Notes: generated from the letters alone by a model not told the origin. A stretch of DNA of 64,000 nt from Anaspis maculata (GCA_949128115.1 OX421966.1:54247416-54311415); one strand, 5' to 3'. Shown: positions 47,066 to 59,074, counted from the first letter of the stretch. A program made the numbers and translations.

Positions 47066-47192
47066 AGTACCGTATGATCAAAAACTTTCCTCCTCTAGAC
47101 AGGCAGTGATCTGGTCCTTGGCAGGCAAACGAGGCTGATTTTGGCGAGGCCACAGCCTGCCTAGAGGAGGAAAGTCTTTGATCATACGGTAC
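47066..47192. mobile_element. 127-bp palindromic MITE
   Basis: Ends GTACCGTATGATCAAA and inverse; arms extend through 'actttcctcctctagacagg'. Neighbouring TAA occurs on both sides but with an offset, so the exact target duplication is uncertain. Confidence 0.75.
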
Positions 47193-47651
47193 CTAATTCT
47201 ACAATCCAAATCATGTCATGAGAGAGGTCATTCGAAAGGCGACAAATCTCAGCCGAGTTTAGGCAGGGTGTCGTGACGTCAACCCTTTTAATTTTAAGGA
47301 TGGATACTGGATAGGTAATCGAAAATGAAGATGACCCAACTACAAAAACATAGGTACCTCGCAAAGGCTTGATGAACAGAGATTCTTAGACACAGCTCTT
47401 CAGATTTCGATTTTTTCATTGTTTTTTTGTGAATAAAGAAATTATGAAGAGGCCCAGAAAATCCTAACCTATTCAAATTGCATATTAAAATAGAACAGTT
47501 TTTCACAGTTTTGAAAGATGTAGGTGGTTTGGAATGCTACTTTAACAAATTTAACTGCTTTCCAGTAATACCTATTTCACAAAAAAATTAAAGTGGTTTC
47601 AATTGATATGCCAGAAATCGTTGTTTTCAGGTGAATTTGGATAGTAGGTAG

Positions 47652-49856
47652 TCCGGATGCTAGTTGCATAAAATGGAATGAACCTTGCATTTTTTGATGA
47701 GAAGATGATACTTGGTGGAAATGTTTTTTGCATCATACTCTTCCGATCCAGAAAGGTAGCCATCACCGCCATCCATGCCGGCGGCGTGTACAGGGTGAAA
47801 TAGGAAAAAAAAATTGGAAAATTTATTTAAATAACCGAAGCATGTGAAGACGTGTAATTTACCACATACATTAACTGTTTTATGCTTATGAAGTCACAGT
47901 AAACCGTTCTTGATTACCTTGAACCGCCTTTGAAATGTAGGGGAAAAACAGGAAAAACAACAAAAACACTCTTTTTTCCATGAATAAGTGATTCTTAGAG
48001 ATATTGACACAATACTTGGTATTTCTACAAAAAGTAATGTTAGAAATGATATGAGCTGGGTAGCCAGTTTCTAAGCCAACTATTTGCAGAAATACGATTG
48101 TCAACTTTTTTTTCCTCTTGAGCACCATCTTGAATGTGCCTTGTGAGGCATCGTTGAAAAAGTGATTGGTTATCACAATAACGGTAATATGTAATCATTG
48201 CATCGTAAAAACAACCTCCTCATCATAATTTAGTGACCTATTCGGCGGAAAAGAATTGCCATTGACGTATTTTTTGGCTCTTCAAAGCTTTAGTGCCTAT
48301 GATGGCATTTGCAACATCTGGAATGGTGGAATATGTTACGCATTATGAACCTTGATGTACTTCGAGGTAGCCTACCAAGTTTCGCCATCGTCAATTGAAA
48401 GGTTTGTTCTTAAAAGCTGTTTCAACAAAATTTGTTTAATTTTTTTATGGAAAATACAAAATATTGGATCTCTCACCCTTATTTGATCCCTCGTTGAGGT
48501 AAGCCTGAAACCGAAAGTCTCCGAAATTTGAATGATGATGGTTCAGTGAGAACTTCTCTTCAATGTGTAGTCGTCAAAAGTTGCATAGTTGCGTTCAATT
48601 CCAGACAGAGGGCGACAAAGAAGTTCTTGCAGTAAAAAAAGACAAATTTCAATGCAACGGAGGAATTCCGGAAATGCCCCTTTTAGATAGGCTTCCCGCA
48701 ATACACAGGTTCTGTAAGACTCTCAATCGTGGGTGAAAAGCTTAAAACATCACTAACTCTAGGCTCTAACAGTGTACCAAATTGCACATTTGTGTTATTA
48801 AAAGCAAGGTCTCCAGACAGCTTTCAGTTTAGCTCTGGACTAGTTTTTTTTTTCGACTGTAATTTATGTCTTTTTTTACTGTATGAACTTCTTTGTCGCT
48901 CTCTGTCTGGATACTGAACGCAACTATGCAATTTTTGACAACTACACATTGAAGAACACTCCTCACTGAACCAGTATCATGGAAATTTCGGAGACTTTCG
49001 ATTTTAGGCTCTCCTCAATGAGGGATCAAGTAAGGGTGAGAGACCCAATATATTTGATTTTTTATAAAAAAACGACACAAATTTTGTTCAAACAGCTTTC
49101 AAGAACCAACCTCTTAATTGACAATGGTGAAACTTGGTAGGCTACCTCGAAGTACATCAAGGTTCATAATGCGTAACATATTTCACCATTCCAGATGTTG
49201 CACATGCCATCATGAGCACTAGAGCTTTGAAGAGTCAAAAAATAAGTGAATGGCAATTCTTTCCCGCTGAAGAGGTCACTAAATTATGATAAGGAGGTTG
49301 TTTTTACGATGCAATGATTACATGTTACCATTATTATGATAACCAATCACTTTTTCAACGACGCCTCAGAGGGCAGATTCAAGATGGTGCTCAAAAGGAA
49401 AAAAAAAGTTGACAATCGTATTTCAGGAAATAGTTGTCTTAGAAATTGGCCACCCAGCTCATATTTCTAACATTACTTTTTGTAGAAATACCAAGTATTG
49501 TGTCAATATCTCGAAGAATCACTTTTTAATGGGAAAAAAAGTGGTTTTTTGTTTTTTTCTTCTATTTTTCCCCTACATTTCAAAGACGGTTCAAGGTAAT
49601 CAAGAACCGTTTGCTGTGACTTCATAAGCATAAAACACTTATTATATGTGGTGAATTACACGTCTCCACATGCTTCGGTTAATTAAATATAATTTTTCAA
49701 CTTTTTTTTCTGTATCACCCTGTATACGCCGCCGGCATGGATGGCGCTGAAGGCTACCTTTCTGGATCGGAAGAGTACGATGCAAAGAACATTTCCACCA
49801 AGTGGCATCTTCTCATAAAAAAGTGCAAGGTACTTTCAACTAGCATCCGGACCGTT
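47652..49856. repeat. 2.2-kb long inverted repeat, about 1-kb arms
   Basis: The left arm (47652-48655) is inverted at about 48866-49856. Shared blocks include 'ggatgctagttg', 'catccatgccggcggcgt', 'accgaagcatgtgaagacg' and 'acttctttgtcgctctc'. CAGGGTG (about 47793) and CACCCTG (about 49723) lie about 140 bp inside the outer limits, so a CAGGGTG fold-back is embedded in a wider inverted duplication. No ORF of interest. Confidence 0.85.
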
Positions 49857-50258
49857 CTTTCTTCATGGTTAAATTGACATTTTGTCTGAATTCTAGTGTG
49901 GATTTTAGTAGGTGATCTCTGACAAGCTTTTGACAAGTTTCTTTCAAATTTCTGTAAGTTGAATGCAGTTTCAACCGATTATAATGGCTGGTTGTAATGG
50001 TTCTAATGATTTAAGCAAATTCCAGTCAGAGAGATTCTCATATCGACTTCATATTCTGATTAGGTTCATGGGTTTTAATTGATGGAATTTTTAATTCTGG
50101 TGATACTTTGATGGATTTGATTGTATGATTTTCAATGGTAACTACAAAATCTTTTTAGCTTTTAAAGGCTGTTTCTGCTGATTTTGGTATAGTGCTTTCA
50201 ACCCTCCAATGTGATTCTAGCTGGCTGGGAGTCCCGTCCAGCGACGCCCTCAAGTCGC

Positions 50259-50385
50259 TTACGAAAACCCTGATCTATGTGATCCGGATCACTTACGTCA
50301 ACCAATCCAGTGCTCTGTTTTGAATTTGAGACTGCTGGATTGGCTGACGTAAGTGACCCGGATCACACAGATCAGGGTTTTCGTA
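50259..50385. mobile_element. 127-bp palindromic MITE, TTACGAAAACCCTGATC ends
   Basis: Outer ends TTACGAAAACCCTGATC and inverse; arms extend through 'cggatcacttacgtcaacca'. The loop is about 35 bp. The terminal TTA/TAA may be part of the repeat or the target duplication. Confidence 0.75.
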
Positions 50386-50659
50386 ATAAGGGCCTTTGGA
50401 AAGGAGCAATCCAAGAAATCATAGCTCACTAGAATCATACTAGGGTTGGGCCTACTATACCCATGTTATAAAAGTGAAATTTTGAGATATTTCAATAGTT
50501 GAAAAAAATTTGGTCTAGATTTGGCAATCTGATATTTGACATCTAAAACTTCAAAATCTGAACACACTTAGGTTTTAGTTTGACAGTAATTTGACATTCT
50601 GTTTCGACAGATTTAAAGTGCTATTTTTACTGGTTCATTTTATTTTCTTCAAAAGATAT

Positions 50660-51680
50660 ACAGGGTAATTTGGAAGTATCTGACCATCTTGATGGTGCGT
50701 AATATGGAAGTGTAGTGTAGTGCTAGGAAGTTGTCAAAAAATTCTATGTCTTTTAGTTTTGAAGTTATAGAGGAACAAAACTTGGTCCTTCGATCGCTTC
50801 TATTCCCGTTGTTTCAAAGATTTTGGTAAACTGTTTACGGGAAAACAATGAGTACAAAAAATCAACCTTTGAATCTGTAATGGATTTCTGTTTTGTTTAC
50901 AGGGTGAGTCATGAATCCTGAAAATTATCATTTTCTAAAAGTCCCTGCAAACAGTCACAGTGGTCCCATAACCTATGTAGGGCACAAGGAATTTACACAC
51001 ATTTACACAATTTATTTTAATAGAATTTCTGTGCTTCTTCTTTTTAGGAAAACTAAATTTCAAGCTAAAGCAATTCAAATGGTGACATCACTAAAAAACA
51101 TCTGTATTATGGCACATTTTAGTAAACTGAAGTGACACTTTGACTAATTTCAGTGTTTTCAGGTGACATTTAAATGATTTAAAGGCCTTTCTGGATTTCA
51201 ATGGCTCTATTCTAGTTTTTGAAGAGGAAAATATCGAAATAAAAATATCGAATACAAAATCAAGAAACAAAATATCGAAGACACCATACTGATTTAATCT
51301 GCCGAGCTTCAGGAGGTGATAGAGAATCGAAAAATAAGTGGACTTTCTCGGGAAAATATATTTCAAAAATGAAAAAATAATTTTTGGGTCGCTGAACCGA
51401 TTTTCCTCTGATTTTGCACACATGTTTTCCTGGTACAGGCTCATGTTGCAGTAATAGTGAATTCCCTCAGCTCGATTCAGTTTCGCAATGAAAAGAGGCT
51501 TGTTGGCCAAAAGATCTCTTTCAAACTTAGCAGACCTAAATTTAAAAAAAAATGCAAAAAATTGGAATTTTCTTCAAATTTCAAGTTTTCTAGCCCTCTG
51601 ATTTCATTTTTTGTGGGTGTTTTCCAAACCAAAGTATTATGTTACTTGAGCCAGACGCTGTTGCAGGACCCTGTATATTA
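50660..51680. repeat. CAGGGTG-family ends (fragments)
   Basis: 'atacagggtaatttgg' at about 50660, 'acagggtgagtcatgaatcc' at about 50902 and 'ggaccctgtatatt' at about 51668. They could bound one or two decayed elements; the arms do not pair clearly. Confidence 0.4.
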
Positions 51681-53148
51681 AAATGAAGTACAACCCTATT
51701 TGATTGTGTGAATTGTGAAATTTCAATAGCCGCTTTTGTTTTGCCTGTAGAAACTGCTCGGGGTAAATAACTAGACAAAGAAACTAAATCCAAGTGAAAC
51801 GTGATTTCAATGTTTTATTTACACTTCCCGGGCACGTATGGCAGATCAGTTTCCTTCTTATCGGTAACGCCCTTCATTTACTCAACAATCTATTGAATCA
51901 TAGATGGCGACACCTTGAAATATAGGTGGAGGAGGACTCTCCTGCCACATGTTGGGCTCGACGGCAAGAGGTGCCATTTTGAATTTTCTGTCCTGCTCTT
52001 AAGGTGCCTTTAGTCAACCTGAAAACAGTCTGTTATTGAATGGTCATCATGTAACTCAGATGCTGCAACCTGGTGACGGGAGGCGAAAGAAACATGTACA
52101 CTTTTTTCGCAGAACAGAACTCTGACCAATACATTACTGCTATTTGCCAACAGATGACGGCGATGGCGCGCTCTCACTTCGTTGAAACACTTCTCTTGGA
52201 ACTTGATTCTCTGAACATATTTTATTTCAATTCGGTCACTTCTGACGTGGTAAATACAGCCTCCAGGTTTTCGTTACTAGCACAATAGGCTATAATACAC
52301 CATTTTCCTACTACAGTGCGCTTGCGTTCGGTTGTCAAATGAGTAAGATTCTCGGCGCGTAATTGAATATTCGAACAGGTTGGTACAAATTCGACTAGAA
52401 CATACGCGAAAGTGATTGATAGCGATGTTAGGAACAAAACTTTTTTATGTATTCGATAGATTCACCCACCCATTAGCCCACCATTATATTACTACTTACA
52501 TTCGATATAATTTCAAAACGTAAAAACATAAGCGATGATTTTGCAAATGACTTTCTCTGCGATATGATATGAACACTTACAACTTACAACACTCTTGAGA
52601 TGTAAATGGAAGGATTGCACTACCCTGGGTACATCTGGTTGTCTCTAGCGGTAACTGCCAATTACCTAGCAAAATGCCAATATGTGTCGCTCCTAAAAAG
52701 TACAAAATATTGCTAATATTTTCTATTACGAGCTCCAACTTTGATTACTGTTTGACTCCTACCTAAATATTGATACGAACATTTGGAACAGTAGATGTGT
52801 TGACAATTTGTTTTTCAGTTGGGCTTGTTAGGACGATTAGAGCATGGAATTACCATATAAGGTCCTTCTGCAGTGCAGGATTAATAAGGAAGCTGCTTTT
52901 CTAAGCAAATCGCGTTCTGAAATGACATAACCTTAAAAATATGTGTCAAAACTCAGCTAAAATTTCTGTTGTTTCGCCGTTAACTGTCGTCTGTCAGAAT
53001 TTGTACCACCCTGCTGACGCTTGCGCTAAGATGGCCTTAATACGAAAAGGATGTATTGGTAAAAGAAGCAAAAATCAACATCACAATTCATAAAAACTGA
53101 CACATGATTGATACTGATGACTTTGAAACGTGCCTCAAATTCACATAT
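51681..53148. other. Intergenic, no gene recognised
   Basis: No repeat family or supported coding region. Short open frames at 52073-52288 (+) and 52222-52437 (-) have no recognisable features. Confidence 0.35.
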
Positions 53149-53482
53149 CAAAGTGCGAGCGGGGAGCCATCTCTCTCAGGATGACTGTTGACTACACTGA
53201 CGACAACTTGAAATCGGTAAATGATAGAAATCGCTTACGCAAAGTGCGAGCGGGGAGCCATCTCTCTCAGGATGACTGTTGACTACACTGGGCGCTTTCC
53301 ATTTAAAACATTTGTGTCGGTTTGTGTCAGCTTGTGTTAGCTTGTGTCGATGAAACAAAGGAACACAGATCAAATGGAACGCGTTTGTGTCGGTTTGTGT
53401 CGACACAAGTCGACTTGTGTCGCTAAATGGAAAACGCCCACTGACGACAACTTGAAATCGGTAAATGATAGAAATCGCTTAA
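53149..53482 (+). repeat. 91-bp tandem duplication; second copy interrupted by a MITE
   Basis: 'caaagtgcgagcggggagcc...gatagaaatcgctta' occurs at 53149-53238 and again from 53240. The second copy is split after 'gactacactg' by the insertion at 53291-53438 and resumes 'acgacaacttg' to about 53482. Apart from the insertion the copies are almost identical, so the duplication is recent. Confidence 0.95.
53291..53438. mobile_element. 148-bp MITE with CACTG target-site duplication and intact empty site next door
   Basis: Ends GGCGCTTTCCATTTA and inverse (TAAATGGAAAACGCC). It is flanked by CACTG at 53286-53290 and 53439-53443; the neighbouring duplicate has a single CACTG with no insert. The interior is built from repeated 'ttgtgtcgg/gacacaag' words. 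Superfamily not assigned. Confidence 0.9.
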
Positions 53483-54699
53483 CGACGTATTTTTCAGTAC
53501 AACAACAAGTTCGATGAAAATGACTCAAACACATGATTCACAAAATTGAAACAAAAAATGTGATGTGGAATTTGTCCCTAAGTACAATGCCTTCCTCTAC
53601 ATACCTACATACCTGCTTTTTAATTTATAAGTAATTTTTTTTCTGGAAAGAAAATCCTTAGACAGGTGGCCATTGGTATACAGGTTGATCCATGATTAGA
53701 CCAAAATTATTGAATTCTGCATCAAGATTAATTGTGTGGGTAGGTATACAGAAGTTCTTTTCATCGCATTTTTCATTTTGGAAACATCGCCATTAGCATT
53801 AGCCGCACTTTGCACTCCTCCTAATCATAGAACCGTCAGTTTTTTAGCTGATTTTCCAGCGTACCTAAGTATAAAAGTTTTCACCCAAACATCTTGGCCC
53901 ACCGTATTGAACTTCCTATTCCTAATTAACCGATATTCATGAAACGGGAAACATAGTCGTGTATCATGACTTTCGTATAATAAGTCATGGTTTTAAGATC
54001 GGTTCCACGATTGTCCGTCATTTTGGCCCGCCATATTGAACTTTTTCATAAGTGAACCGATTCTGATGAAACTTATTACCAGCGAATCTCACAAAGAAAT
54101 TCGTTGGCTTAAAGTGACCTGTAGCTCAGAAGGAGATTGAGGTGGGTTAATAACCTTTTAGCTATACTCGACAGTTCAAACAACACGAAATATTTTTAAG
54201 GGCGCCACCTGCAATAGTTAATTGCCTCTAGTGAACTCGCTAAGATGTCGCAGGTCACTACACGAGAATTAATACGGAATTTGTCTTGTTGAATGCTTCT
54301 CGCATAGAGGACGATCACACACATAGATAAAGAATACAATCCCAGATTAATATTCACAAGTTTACTAAAGATGATATGATAGCTATGTATAATTCAATTC
54401 AAGTTCGTTGAATATAGTAGAAATCATGTATAGCGGCGATCGGCCGTCTTGAGATAAATGAAACTTTCGGAGACAGATTTATAGTAAGTGAGAATGATAC
54501 CTGATATATCCCGTGGAAGTAGATTGACACCAATTTAGTTGACAAAGGTTATTACAAATCAAGCTACCGGAAACGCGAGTTCGAACTTTCGTTTTTTACA
54601 ACGCGAAATTTAGATAGATATGACACAACGATAAGTTATAATTCGCACGACGATAATAATGATTATACACAACGTAAATATAATTATAATAAAATAATA
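53483..54699. other. Intergenic; possible 3' UTR of the minus-strand exon at 54700-54981
   Basis: Single degenerate copies of the 57-kb tandem unit occur at about 53890-53950 and 54025-54090 ('gcccgccatattgaac', 'gatgaaactt'). Positions 54600-54700 are very AT-rich. No coding region recognised. Confidence 0.35.
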
Positions 54700-54981
54700 T
54701 CACCCAACGAAGATAAAAAAGGATATACGTAAATTCACTTCGTACAAATCATAACCGTGCGGTCCACAAAAGCGGTCGAATATCTTGCCAACGTACTTCA
54801 ATGATTTTGCCAACTTGATCATGGAGGACTCGTTCAGCGACGGTAAGAGACTGTCCTTCTCCGCTCCAAATCGTATCAACGATGGTAATGGTATGCAAAA
54901 TTCGACGTTTCGAGCGTCTGGAACGATCTCGAATTCATGTGACGGCTTGAGCGGATGAAGTGGAGTTTTCAGTTGCAGCGG
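54700..54981 (-). CDS. Unrecognised coding-like terminal exon, minus strand
   Basis: Reading minus from 54981, just after an acceptor-like CATCTGTAG, there is an open frame of 93 codons without a suitable early ATG, ending TGA at 54702-54700. The text includes HEFEIVPDARNVEFCIPL, FGAEKDSLLPSLNESS and IFDRFCGPHGYDLYEVNL, with varied amino acids and codon use like real coding DNA. A GT at 54728-54727 could end the exon earlier. I do not recognise the family. The opposite strand is also partly open, so strand choice rests on composition and the splice-like site. Upstream exons would lie at higher coordinates; none was identified. Confidence 0.35.
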   Translation of the reverse strand, partial: PLQLKTPLHPLKPSHEFEIVPDARNVEFCIPLPSLIRFGAEKDSLLPSLNESSMIKLAKSLKYVGKIFDRFCGPHGYDLYEVNLRISFFIFVG

Positions 54982-56110
54982 CTACAGATGTATTCATGGG
55001 CTATTGTCGACACCACAAGTGTATTTACCAAATGCATTTGGCGCACATATGAGTATATGTGAATACGATGGATCTAAACGGATCTATTTACGTACACAGA
55101 GGATTCCGATGGCCTAAAATCAATGACCATTTTCAGCGGACGGAAATTTGAAAAAATCTAGTTTATCATTTGATTCATGAGTCAATTTCCAACTATTACA
55201 ATTTTTCTACGGTATTCGTACTATACTGCATGTACACTTAATTGATAAAACTGATGAAATGTATGATAATTTCGGTCGATTTAATTAGAATTCATCCAGC
55301 GGGCACACGGCGCCGTCTCTCGACACGAAATTTTGACACAGAAGCGTCTTTCTAAAAACTTCTCTGCCTGTATTTTTGGTCCGATTTCAGCCCGTTTTTA
55401 CTACCAATTGGACCAGTACGTGTTTTCTGAATTCTAGCTTGTGATAAGCTTGCAGCTTGTTGTGATCCCGTACACAATAATTATTCCCATGCTCGGAGGT
55501 TAGAGTATAATTTCGCCTTTTCATCAAGGCATCGACATTAAATATGAACCGATTTTGATGAAACTTGAAACGTAAGCTTTTCTCTCATGAACTTTCTCCA
55601 GTATTATCTATCACCTTTCACAAAGTTTTTACTAGTGGAAAATTCGCTTCAGTTACTAACGTCGTGAGAACTTTTCTACTTGTTTCAAGGCAGGGCATTT
55701 GATTTCCATAGCATAGTCTAATCTAATGAAAAAGGCCGTGAAACTGATTATGCTTTTTTGCCACTCTACCATACTTGAACCCGTCGAGCAATTGTTTAGA
55801 AATAAGGGTTTATTTAGAATGGCTGCTTCTGTTACCTGTTTATTTACTTTATGAACATCAGAACAATATTATTGTTTCATTGGAATAGAGGAGTATGAGA
55901 ACGCATACTTTCGCGTCAACCAATGAGCTGATAGGACGTATTTTCTAGTTGCAAAATTAGTTATGTTCACCACATAAAAACCAAATATTTACCCTGAATA
56001 ATATCAAAATTACAAATTTTCGTAAAGGTGGCAACACTGTTTTAAATTCATGACTTCTTTTTTTTGCATACCCACGTTTATTAATCGTTTGACTTCGAAT
56101 ATTGTTTCCG
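54982..56110. other. Intergenic, no gene recognised
   Basis: A diverged piece of the 57-kb tandem unit occurs at about 55548-55600 ('ccgattttgatgaaacttg'). Nothing else recognised. Confidence 0.3.
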
Positions 56111-56239
56111 GAAGTCCTTACAACCTCAATATCATTAATTGTCTCCTCGCGCTATAAAACGAAGGAATGTTGATTAGATAATTAATATTATCGAGGATAA
56201 GCATACCTTCTCTTTTAATAGCAATTTTTGCGGTAACAA

Positions 56240-56430
56240 AGTTGTACTTTTTCTTTAATCGCAAAAGAAATCTCGAGAGGTATGCTGAACGTACTAACTC
56301 CGATGCGTTTTGTTTTTCAGCTCCACTTCTGCGATGAGGCGGCGAAACAGCCGACGACGATGCTGAGACAATCCTAGCGGGGACCCGAACCCGCAGCCAC
56401 AAACCTACACTGCCATACCATTCGTCCATC
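56240..56430 (-). mobile_element. tRNA-derived SINE unit 1
   Basis: On the minus strand: 'ggatggacgaatggtatgg' (box-A region) and GGGTTCGGGTCCCC (box B, about 56376-56389), then a body containing 'cgtcgtcggctgtttcgccg'. It lies directly downstream of the second unit in the same orientation. Confidence 0.6.
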
Positions 56431-56444
56431 CACTTAGTTCAATT

Positions 56445-56755
56445 ATATTATACAATAAGAAGACGACGACCTGTGTACCTGCGGTATAGAATGCTGTCCC
56501 ATTCGGCATGGCCCCATCGCCTGTCGCCCTCTGCCACTCAGATCCTGCGAACTGGACTCACCTACGCGCAGAGCTCCGAGTCTGGAATCGAACCCGGACA
56601 CATAGCCACGATAACCGGAAGCCTGGCTTCGTTTCCTGACCACGGGGAAGTCGATCACTACGACACCGACCACACCGATCTGGGAAGCGAATCCGACGAG
56701 GCGGAGCTTAGGCGGATGCTGCTCAGAGATGTACGGCCACCGTTGCACTTTTACG
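56445..56755 (-). mobile_element. tRNA-derived SINE unit 2, tandem with unit 1
   Basis: On the minus strand: 'gtagtgatcgacttccccg' (box-A region), GGGTTCGATTCC (box B, about 56591-56602), body to a 'gtataatataatt' tail at about 56445. The open frames across here are by-products of its GC-rich sequence. Confidence 0.6.
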
Positions 56756-57002
56756 CCACTATATTATCAATAAGTTAATTAGAAAATTTGCCAATAACAT
56801 ATCGTATAGTTTTAAGCGCATTTTTGATAAAAAAAAAGTCGCTTATATGTCCGGTTGGTCTGTCTGTCCGTGTAGGAATTAAGAAGTTGTACTCCTCCTC
56901 TGGGAATGGAGCTAGAACCTTGGAACTTTTTCCGATGGATAGCTTAGGCTATCTAGGTTGGCTAATGGGCAGATTGGATTTCATGGTTGCGGCGCCATCT
57001 TG

Positions 57003-57560
57003 GTCGCCATATTGAAATCTCTTATTAGTAGAACGATTCTCATGAAACTTGGAACTTAGGTACCTTTTCTCGTATGATTATTCTTACTTTCAAGCTGAGT
57101 TTCATGATTTCGCCACCATATTGGAATTTTCCATTAGTGGAACGATTTTTCTGAAACTTAGAACTCACCCTTGTCTCGTGTGATAATTTTCATTTGCAAA
57201 CTGAGTTTCATGATTCCGCCGCCATATTGAAATCTCTTATTAGAGGAACGATTGTCGTGAAACTTTGGACTCTTGTTAGTCTTGTTTCGTATGAACATTC
57301 TTAATTTCAAGCGGAATTTCATGATTTCGCCTCCATCTTGGCCGCCATATTGAAATCTCTTATTAGTGAAACGATTTTCATGAAAGTTGAAACTCACCCT
57401 TGCCTCATATGATCATTCGTATTTTCAAGCTGAATTTTATGATTCCACAGTCATCTTGGCCGCCATATTGAAATTTCTCATTAGTGAAACGATTGTCGTG
57501 AAACGTGAAACCTACTCTTGCTTCGTATGAACATTCTTATTTTCAAGCTGGACTTCATTT
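57003..57560 (+). repeat. Tandem repeat, five units of about 105-125 bp
   Basis: Each unit holds 'cgccatattgaaatctctta', 'ttagtggaacgatt', 'catgaaactt' and 'ttcaagctgagtttcatga'. Units differ by about 15-20%. Related single units lie at about 1670, 53890, 54025 and 55548, so the unit is a dispersed sequence that became tandem here. Confidence 0.9.
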
Positions 57561-57600
57561 CTATCAATGACAGATCTGCACTAAGAAAATGCGCTGTTGC

Positions 57601-58217
57601 CAGCGCCGGATCTAGGGGGGGGGCAAACCGGGGCATATGCATCGGGCGGCAGATTGAAAGGGCGGCAAAATAAAGTCCAATTTTATTTCCATGAAGAAAT
57701 TGATGGAAGCTACATTCTGTTCTTCATCTTTCTGTGAAAGTATTAAATAGGTTTCCCGGAAACGAAACATCTTTGAGCACTTTGATGCTTCCTATTAATA
57801 GAACCTTTTACGCTATACTTTTCAGAAAATCATCGAAAACCTAGATACGCCAGTTTATATACTGGGTAATACGGAGATACGCTAGTCTATATTGTGCAAT
57901 TTGAGATACGCTAGTTTATAGTGGACTGTTTGAGATACGTTCTAGGACTTGGAAAAGGGGTAGGTAACAAAAAATGTTCTGCAGTACCTACTTGAGCAAT
58001 TTTGTATGTCTCCATACTGTAAAAATGTTCAGGGAAAGCGGTGTATTTTGCTCAAACGGTGCTCCAAATTGCTCCTCAAAATTGAAAAATTTTCATCTGC
58101 GGCGCTATGGAAGGGGGGGACTCCGCTCTGTAGAGCCCCCTTTGGTTTTTGCGTATCGATGGGGGGCGGCAAAATTGGATTTTGCACCCCCTAAAAAAAA
58201 GCCTAGATCCGGCACTG
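57601..58217. mobile_element. hAT-like element, 617 bp, CAGYGCCGGATCTAGG ends
   Basis: Left end CAGCGCCGGATCTAGG (57601); right end inverted CCTAGATCCGGCACTG (to 58217). It is flanked by GTTGC on both sides (57596-57600 and 58218-58222). The ends resemble hAT TIRs, but the duplication is 5 bp instead of the usual 8. G-rich runs lie just inside both ends. No transposase. Confidence 0.75.
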
Positions 58218-58604
58218 GTTGCAATTCTCGCACGTGAGGGAATATTCACTTTGTTAACTTTTCCACCTACAAATTTTATACCTTTAAAGATTTTATAGCA
58301 CATAAAACTGTTCATGTTTCCGAAAGTAACCGGAAGTGGATTTCAGTTTTCAAATAGAACCGTCAGAAGAAAACCAAAATTTTAACAGGCCAACCCTTCG
58401 AATTTTGACGTCAGATTTTTCAGTTCATCATGGCCACCTTAGGAAATCATTTCGATTTTATGGCTCGAGTTTTTCAATTTTAAAACCTCTATGAATCATT
58501 TTTCATCATAAAAAGTAAAAAAAGTTCTTAGAAGCACCGCTGTATTTGCAGGAAAAACTTTCTAATGAATATAAAATAATTGCGGGTGTTCCACTGGGAA
58601 ACCT
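58218..58604. other. Intergenic, no gene recognised
   Basis: Nothing recognised up to the target-site duplication of the LINE. Confidence 0.3.
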
Positions 58605-58618
58605 TAAGTCCCGGTTGT
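58605..58618. repeat. Left target-site duplication of the LINE
   Basis: TAAGTCCCGGTTGT, repeated exactly at 63181-63194 on the other side of the element. Confidence 0.85.
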
Positions 58619-59074
58619 TACTCCCGGAAGTGCAAGCAGCTCTATGATCGATGGAAAAGGTATCAAAAGTACTTACTCCTGAATAAATAAAATAATAAAT
58701 AAATAAGTTTATTCCTTCTTTAACAATTAAAACAATACAAAGTGGTCTCCAAAGTGCTTACAAGAATAAGGAAGAATAAAGCAGTAAACCTTACTTAAAG
58801 TTCCTTCAAGGAACTTTGTGTGTAAGTGCAAGTGCATGATCACCGTATGATATGTTTAATATGCGTATAATTTTGGGCTATGAAAAGCCTTTGCAAAAGA
58901 TGGACATACATGTTTGAGAATAAAAAAAAAAGTATAGGTAAAATTTGAAACGAACACAAGAGTATAACAAGTTAAAATAAGGGTATAGTTTAAAAACGTT
59001 TGGGAGAAAAAGAACGTATGCGGTCTCATGTGGTGTGAGTATTCGTGTCAGAGTGCGTGCGTGTCGCTTCGTCT

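Noticed and set aside
56473..56778. 101-aa open frame on the plus strand
   Set aside because: Lies wholly inside the SINE unit read antisense; no protein features.
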